A stretch of 64,000 bases of DNA from Enterobacteriaceae bacterium 4M9 (lineage in GTDB: Bacteria; Pseudomonadota; Gammaproteobacteria; Enterobacterales; Enterobacteriaceae), in NCBI GenBank assembly GCA_010092695.1, contig JAADJJ010000001.1, positions 2,232,001 through 2,296,000 on the forward strand, written 5' to 3'. Below, one piece after another: positions 60,874-64,000 of the stretch. The position numbers and the translations under genes were made by a program. Below the pieces are notes generated by a model. The model ran no database searches. It saw nothing but the letters and a program-made list of their open reading frames with translations, and had not been told where the DNA came from. Every line of letters begins with the position of its first letter. Positions within the stretch are counted from its first letter, which is position 1.

Positions 60874-62013
60874 TCAGCGTCCTGCAAGCTGATGGAGTGC
60901 GCGTATGACGCGGGTTGTGTCGTCATGAGTCATATCCGGGAAGAGAGGTATTGAACAAATGCGTGCGCTGTTCCATTCGCTGTTGGGTAACGACAGTTCA
61001 GGAAAGCGTTCACGGTAGTACTTTTGGGTGTGCACTGCGCGAAAGTGCAGGCCAGTGCCGATGCCCTGAGCCTTAAGTTGCTCCATCAACGCATCGCGGC
61101 TGATGCCACAGCGCGCTTCGTCCACGCGAATGATAAACAGATGCCAGGCATGCTGGTGTTCCCATTGCGGAATAGCCAGCGGTTGAAACGGCGTGTCGGC
61201 CAGTTCTTGCAGATAGCGCTGCGCGATGTCGTGGCGACGTTGGTTGGCGCGCTTAAGTTTGCCAAGCTGCACCAGCGCCAGGGCGGCGTTGATGTCGGCA
61301 AGGTTGTATTTGAAACCGGGCTCCAGCGCCTCGGCCTGCGGGGTACGCCCGTGGCTCTGCCTGTCCCAGGAGTCAACGCCAAGACCGTGAAACTTCAGGC
61401 TGCGGATACGTGAGGCAAGCTTCTCGTCATCGGTAACCACCAGCCCGCCTTCGGCGCAGGTCATGTTTTTGATGGCGTGAAAAGAGAAAATGGCGGTCCC
61501 GCGCTGGCCGACGTGCTGGCCCTTATAGTACGTGCCTGCGGCGTGGGCGGCGTCTTCAATGACCGCAATGCCGTGGCGTTCACCCAGCGCACGGATTGCA
61601 TCCATATCAGCCGGCGCGCCTGCATAGTGCACCGGGATAATGGCGCGAGTACGCGGGGTGATAGCTGCGGCGATAGCCTCAGGCGTAATCATGAGCGTAT
61701 CGCGGTCAACGTCAATCATCACCGGTGTTGCACCGCACTGGACAATCATATTGAGGGTAGAAACCCAGGTCATTGATGGGGTAATGACTTCGTCGCCAGG
61801 GCCAATATCGAGTGCGGCAAGCGTAACGTGCATACCGCCGGTGGCCGAACTGACTGCAATAGCGAAGCGGTTACCGGTTAAGGCACAAAAGGCTTCTTCA
61901 AGTGCCTGATTTTTCGGGCCTGTGGTTATCCAGCCTGACTGTAAGACTTCTTTCAGCGCAGCAAATTCGTTTTCGTCCATTGAAGGGCGAGAAAAGGGCA
62001 AAAATTCACTCAT
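60874..62013 (-). CDS. arnB: ArnB UDP-L-Ara4O aminotransferase
   Basis: 379 residues from the ATG at 62013, giving the E. coli N-terminus (MSEFLPFSRP). DegT/DnrJ/EryC1 family; the PLP lysine is in SFHAIKNMTCAEGG. It converts UDP-Ara4O to UDP-Ara4N using glutamate. First gene of the complete arnBCADTEF operon. A PmrA-like box lies about 140 bp upstream. Confidence 0.96.
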   Translation of the reverse strand: MSEFLPFSRPSMDENEFAALKEVLQSGWITTGPKNQALEEAFCALTGNRFAIAVSSATGGMHVTLAALDIGPGDEVITPSMTWVSTLNMIVQCGATPVMIDVDRDTLMITPEAIAAAITPRTRAIIPVHYAGAPADMDAIRALGERHGIAVIEDAAHAAGTYYKGQHVGQRGTAIFSFHAIKNMTCAEGGLVVTDDEKLASRIRSLKFHGLGVDSWDRQSHGRTPQAEALEPGFKYNLADINAALALVQLGKLKRANQRRHDIAQRYLQELADTPFQPLAIPQWEHQHAWHLFIIRVDEARCGISRDALMEQLKAQGIGTGLHFRAVHTQKYYRERFPELSLPNSEWNSARICSIPLFPDMTHDDTTRVIRALHQLAGR

Positions 62014-62154
62014 GCGTAACACTTCCCGTAAAAAGAGAGCGCTTTTGCAGGCACCACGAAGCACACCTGCATTCGCCGGGGTAAAATACCAGGTCTACAA
62101 TAAAGCGTCGTTGTTATTAATCCCTGACCAGAGACCAAATGATGTCCCGCTAAG

Positions 62155-62171
62155 ATTAGGATAAAATTAAG
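62155..62171 (-). promoter_or_regulatory. PmrA (BasR) box upstream of arnB
   Basis: On the minus strand, CTTAAT-TTTAT-CCTAAT: two hexamers five bases apart, one mismatch from the PmrA box (CTTAAG/T-N5-CTTAAT), about 140 bp upstream of arnB. A further CTTAGC overlaps its end. Confidence 0.7.
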
Positions 62172-62478
62172 ACGGCGCATTATGATAATGAAAATATAAT
62201 AATTAGTCTCACGTTCTCTTTACGTGTACGCATTTCGCTACGCGTGGCAAGGAGTAAAAGACTGGGAAATTAAACAGCTCATCAACAGTAATGTTATTTT
62301 TAATTGAACTTTTTACGCTGAATAATAACCGGAGAATATATCGAATTGGCTCGTTGCGCTATTTTATCTGGAGTTAGTAAGTTCCGATAAATGAAAAATA
62401 ATAGCTTGTTGATGGAATGTTTAGCGTTTCGTTTACGAAGCCAGCTGTTTTTTAGAAAATTCTCAAAGCGGCAATAAT
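62172..62478. other. AT-rich interval behind the arn promoter
   Basis: No supported gene. A 66-codon minus-strand frame (62500-62300) starts inside the nth terminator and has no ribosome-binding site. Otherwise plain AT-rich sequence, possibly extra regulatory sites for arn. Confidence 0.45.
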
Positions 62479-62513
62479 GAAAAAGGCCGGGCAACAACAT
62501 GCACGGCCTTTTT
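62479..62513. terminator. nth terminator
   Basis: AAAAAGGCCG / CGGCCTTTTT with a 13-base loop; symmetrical A and T runs make it bidirectional. It ends the rsx-nth operon. Confidence 0.85.
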
Positions 62514-62549
62514 CAATGTTAAATGTCATTGTGCAGCGTAGGTATGAGA

Positions 62550-63191
62550 TTATGGGATGTACTGTTCCTTGTCGCGGAACTCGCACAAATCTTCTATCAG
62601 GCATGAGCCGCAGCGCGGCTTACGGGCGATGCAGGTGTAACGACCGTGCAAAATCAGCCAGTGGTGACAGTCCACTTTAAACTCGGCAGGCACCACCTTC
62701 AGCAGCTTCTCTTCGACTTGCTCGACGTTTTTGCCTGGGGCAAAGTTTGTGCGGTTGCAGACGCGAAAAATATGCGTATCCACAGCAATCGTCGGCCAGC
62801 CAAAAGCGGTGTTGAGGACCACGTTTGCGGTTTTGCGCCCAACACCCGGCAGTGCTTCCAGCGCAGCACGGTCTTCCGGCACTTCGCCGCCATGTAGCTC
62901 AATCAGCATGCGACAGGTCTTAATCACGTTCTCGGCCTTGCTGTTAAACAAGCCAATGGTTTTGATGTAGTCCTTCACGCCGTCCACGCCAAGCGCGAGC
63001 ATGGCCTGCGGCGTATTCGCCACCGGATAGAGCCGGGCTGTGGCCTTGTTGACGCTCACATCCGTTGCCTGGGCTGATAACAGAACCGCAATCAGCAGTT
63101 CGAATGGCGAGGTAAAATTCAGCTCGGTAGTCGGGTGCGGATTGTTGTCCCGCAGCCGGGTGAGGATCTCCGTGCGTTTTGCCTTATTCAT
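62550..63191 (-). CDS. nth: Endonuclease III
   Basis: 213 residues (E. coli 211). Helix-hairpin-helix LPGVGRKTANVV with the catalytic lysine, catalytic aspartate in VDTHIFRV, and four [4Fe-4S] cysteines spaced C-X6-C-X2-C-X5-C (CIARKPRCGSCLIEDLC). A DNA glycosylase/AP lyase for oxidised pyrimidines. It overlaps rsxE by four bases as the last gene of the rsx operon. Confidence 0.97.
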   Translation of the reverse strand: MNKAKRTEILTRLRDNNPHPTTELNFTSPFELLIAVLLSAQATDVSVNKATARLYPVANTPQAMLALGVDGVKDYIKTIGLFNSKAENVIKTCRMLIELHGGEVPEDRAALEALPGVGRKTANVVLNTAFGWPTIAVDTHIFRVCNRTNFAPGKNVEQVEEKLLKVVPAEFKVDCHHWLILHGRYTCIARKPRCGSCLIEDLCEFRDKEQYIP

Positions 63192-63877
63192 GATGCTTTC
63201 TCAGGGGTCCCTTCAATCACGCTACCTTGTGTCGCGCGTTTTGCTTTCATTTTCTCATCAATGAGGTATTTCACCGCCAGCATCAGCCCCAGGCCAATAA
63301 ACGCACCCGGTGGCAGCATCGCCAGCAGGAAGGGCGTGTCGGTATGGAACACTTCCACACGCAGTACTTTGGCCCAGTCACCCAGTAGCGAGTCGGCACC
63401 GTTAAATAGCGTACCATTGCCGAGGATCTCACGCATTGAGCCAAGTACAAACATGGCGCTGGTGGCACCCAGGCCGATAGCCAGCCCGTCCAGTGCGGAG
63501 TGAAACACGCCATTTTTTGCCGCGAAGGCTTCGGCGCGGCCTACCACGATGCAGTTGGTGACAATCAGTGGAATAAAAATGCCAAGCGACTGATACAGGC
63601 CAAACGCGTAAGCGTTGATCAGCATCTGGACCACGCTCACCACGGCGGCGATGATCATCACGTAGATAGGAATACGTACCGCAGGCGGCATCCAGCGGCG
63701 AAACGCCGAAATAGACAGGTTGGTGAGCGTCAGTACGAGCGTGGTGGCAAGCCCAAGACCGAGGGCATTAGTCGCCGTAGAGGTTACCGCCAGCAGCGGG
63801 CACATGCCCAACAGTTGCACCAGCGCCGAGTTATTTTTCCACAACCCATCGACAAAAATTTGTTTAATGCTGGTCAT
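63188..63877 (-). CDS. rsxE: RsxE membrane subunit of the Rsx/Rnf complex
   Basis: 229 residues (E. coli 231). Six membrane helices, NqrDE/RnfAE family, with the FIPLIVTNCIVVGRAEAFA region (half-helix bearing a conserved cysteine). The complex keeps SoxR reduced. It overlaps rsxG upstream and nth downstream by four bases each. Confidence 0.96.
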   Translation of the reverse strand: MTSIKQIFVDGLWKNNSALVQLLGMCPLLAVTSTATNALGLGLATTLVLTLTNLSISAFRRWMPPAVRIPIYVMIIAAVVSVVQMLINAYAFGLYQSLGIFIPLIVTNCIVVGRAEAFAAKNGVFHSALDGLAIGLGATSAMFVLGSMREILGNGTLFNGADSLLGDWAKVLRVEVFHTDTPFLLAMLPPGAFIGLGLMLAVKYLIDEKMKAKRATQGSVIEGTPEKAS

Positions 63878-64000
63878 TGGCGTTCTCCACAGGTCGCGAG
63901 ACTGTTGAACTGCTCAGGCAGCGTTTGTGCATACAGGCCGGCGCGCTTCACGGCGTTGACAATGGCGCGCGGGGTAATGGTTGCACCGGTGAACTGGTCA
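63874..64000 (-). CDS. rsxG: RsxG, C-terminal end (truncated by window)
   Basis: The last 41 codons are visible. They begin with DQFTGATITPRAIV, which contains the threonine of the (S/T)GAT-T/I motif that carries covalently bound FMN in RnfG/NqrC proteins. The end (FNSLATCGERQ) overlaps rsxE by four bases. Confidence 0.9.
   Translation of the reverse strand, partial: DQFTGATITPRAIVNAVKRAGLYAQTLPEQFNSLATCGERQ

Noticed and set aside
62300..62500. A 66-codon minus-strand frame between arnB and nth
   Set aside because: It starts inside the nth terminator and has no ribosome-binding site; probably chance in AT-rich DNA.

Overview
This window is chromosomal DNA from a member of the Enterobacteriaceae, related to Escherichia, Enterobacter and their neighbours. 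Its gene order follows the E. coli K-12 segment rsx-nth-dtpA-tyrS-slyA-nemA-purR-cfa-pykF-lpp-suf almost gene for gene, read here in reverse, and most proteins match their E. coli counterparts in length and in catalytic residues. I cannot name the species. There are no rRNA genes, insertion sequences, prophages or CRISPR arrays.

Layout. 1-8318: the end of ydiJ, menI, the complete sufABCDSE Fe-S assembly operon with OxyR- and Fur-type sites upstream, ldtE and lpp. 8630-10042: pykF with a Cra site. 10043-10947: a long gene-poor, AT-rich stretch. 10948-23613: a type VI secretion (T6SS) gene cluster (tssB, tssC, tssK, tssL, an OmpA-domain protein, hcp, clpV, tssA, tssE, a VasL-type protein). 23764-25087: a DUF2384/RES toxin-antitoxin pair. 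25106-25264: two tRNA-Val(GAC) genes. 25417-38790: mdtK, ribC, cfa, punC/punR, purR, ynhF, ydhP, mepH, grxD, rnt, gloA, nemA, nemR. 38868-40496: an eptA-type phosphoethanolamine transferase. 40649-54072: ydhL, ydhF, sodC, ydhKJI, slyA, slyB, anmK, mliC, pdxH, tyrS, pdxY, gstA, dtpA. 54629-62013: the arnBCADTEF lipid A operon. 62550-64000: nth, rsxE and the end of rsxG.

The accessory content shows by comparison with E. coli K-12. The E. coli ydhQ-ydhZ interval is replaced by the T6SS cluster and toxin-antitoxin pair. eptA sits between nemR and ydhL, and the arn operon sits between dtpA and nth. ydiH, sodB and lhr are missing from their E. coli positions.

The most notable points are these. (1) The T6SS locus has intact sheath, tube, ClpV, TssK, TssL, TssA and TssE genes, but no tssF, tssG, tssJ, classical tssM, vgrG or PAAR gene in the window. 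It does carry a three-helix OmpA protein with a TssM-like layout. (2) Both polymyxin-resistance loci, eptA and arn, have PmrA-box-like repeats upstream, so this window looks like two lipid A modification loci under one regulator. (3) A second consensus SlyA operator lies between punC and cfa. (4) One tRNA-Val gene has an extra base in its variable loop. I found nothing that I can defend as a wholly new system; the reduced T6SS locus is the best candidate for follow-up.
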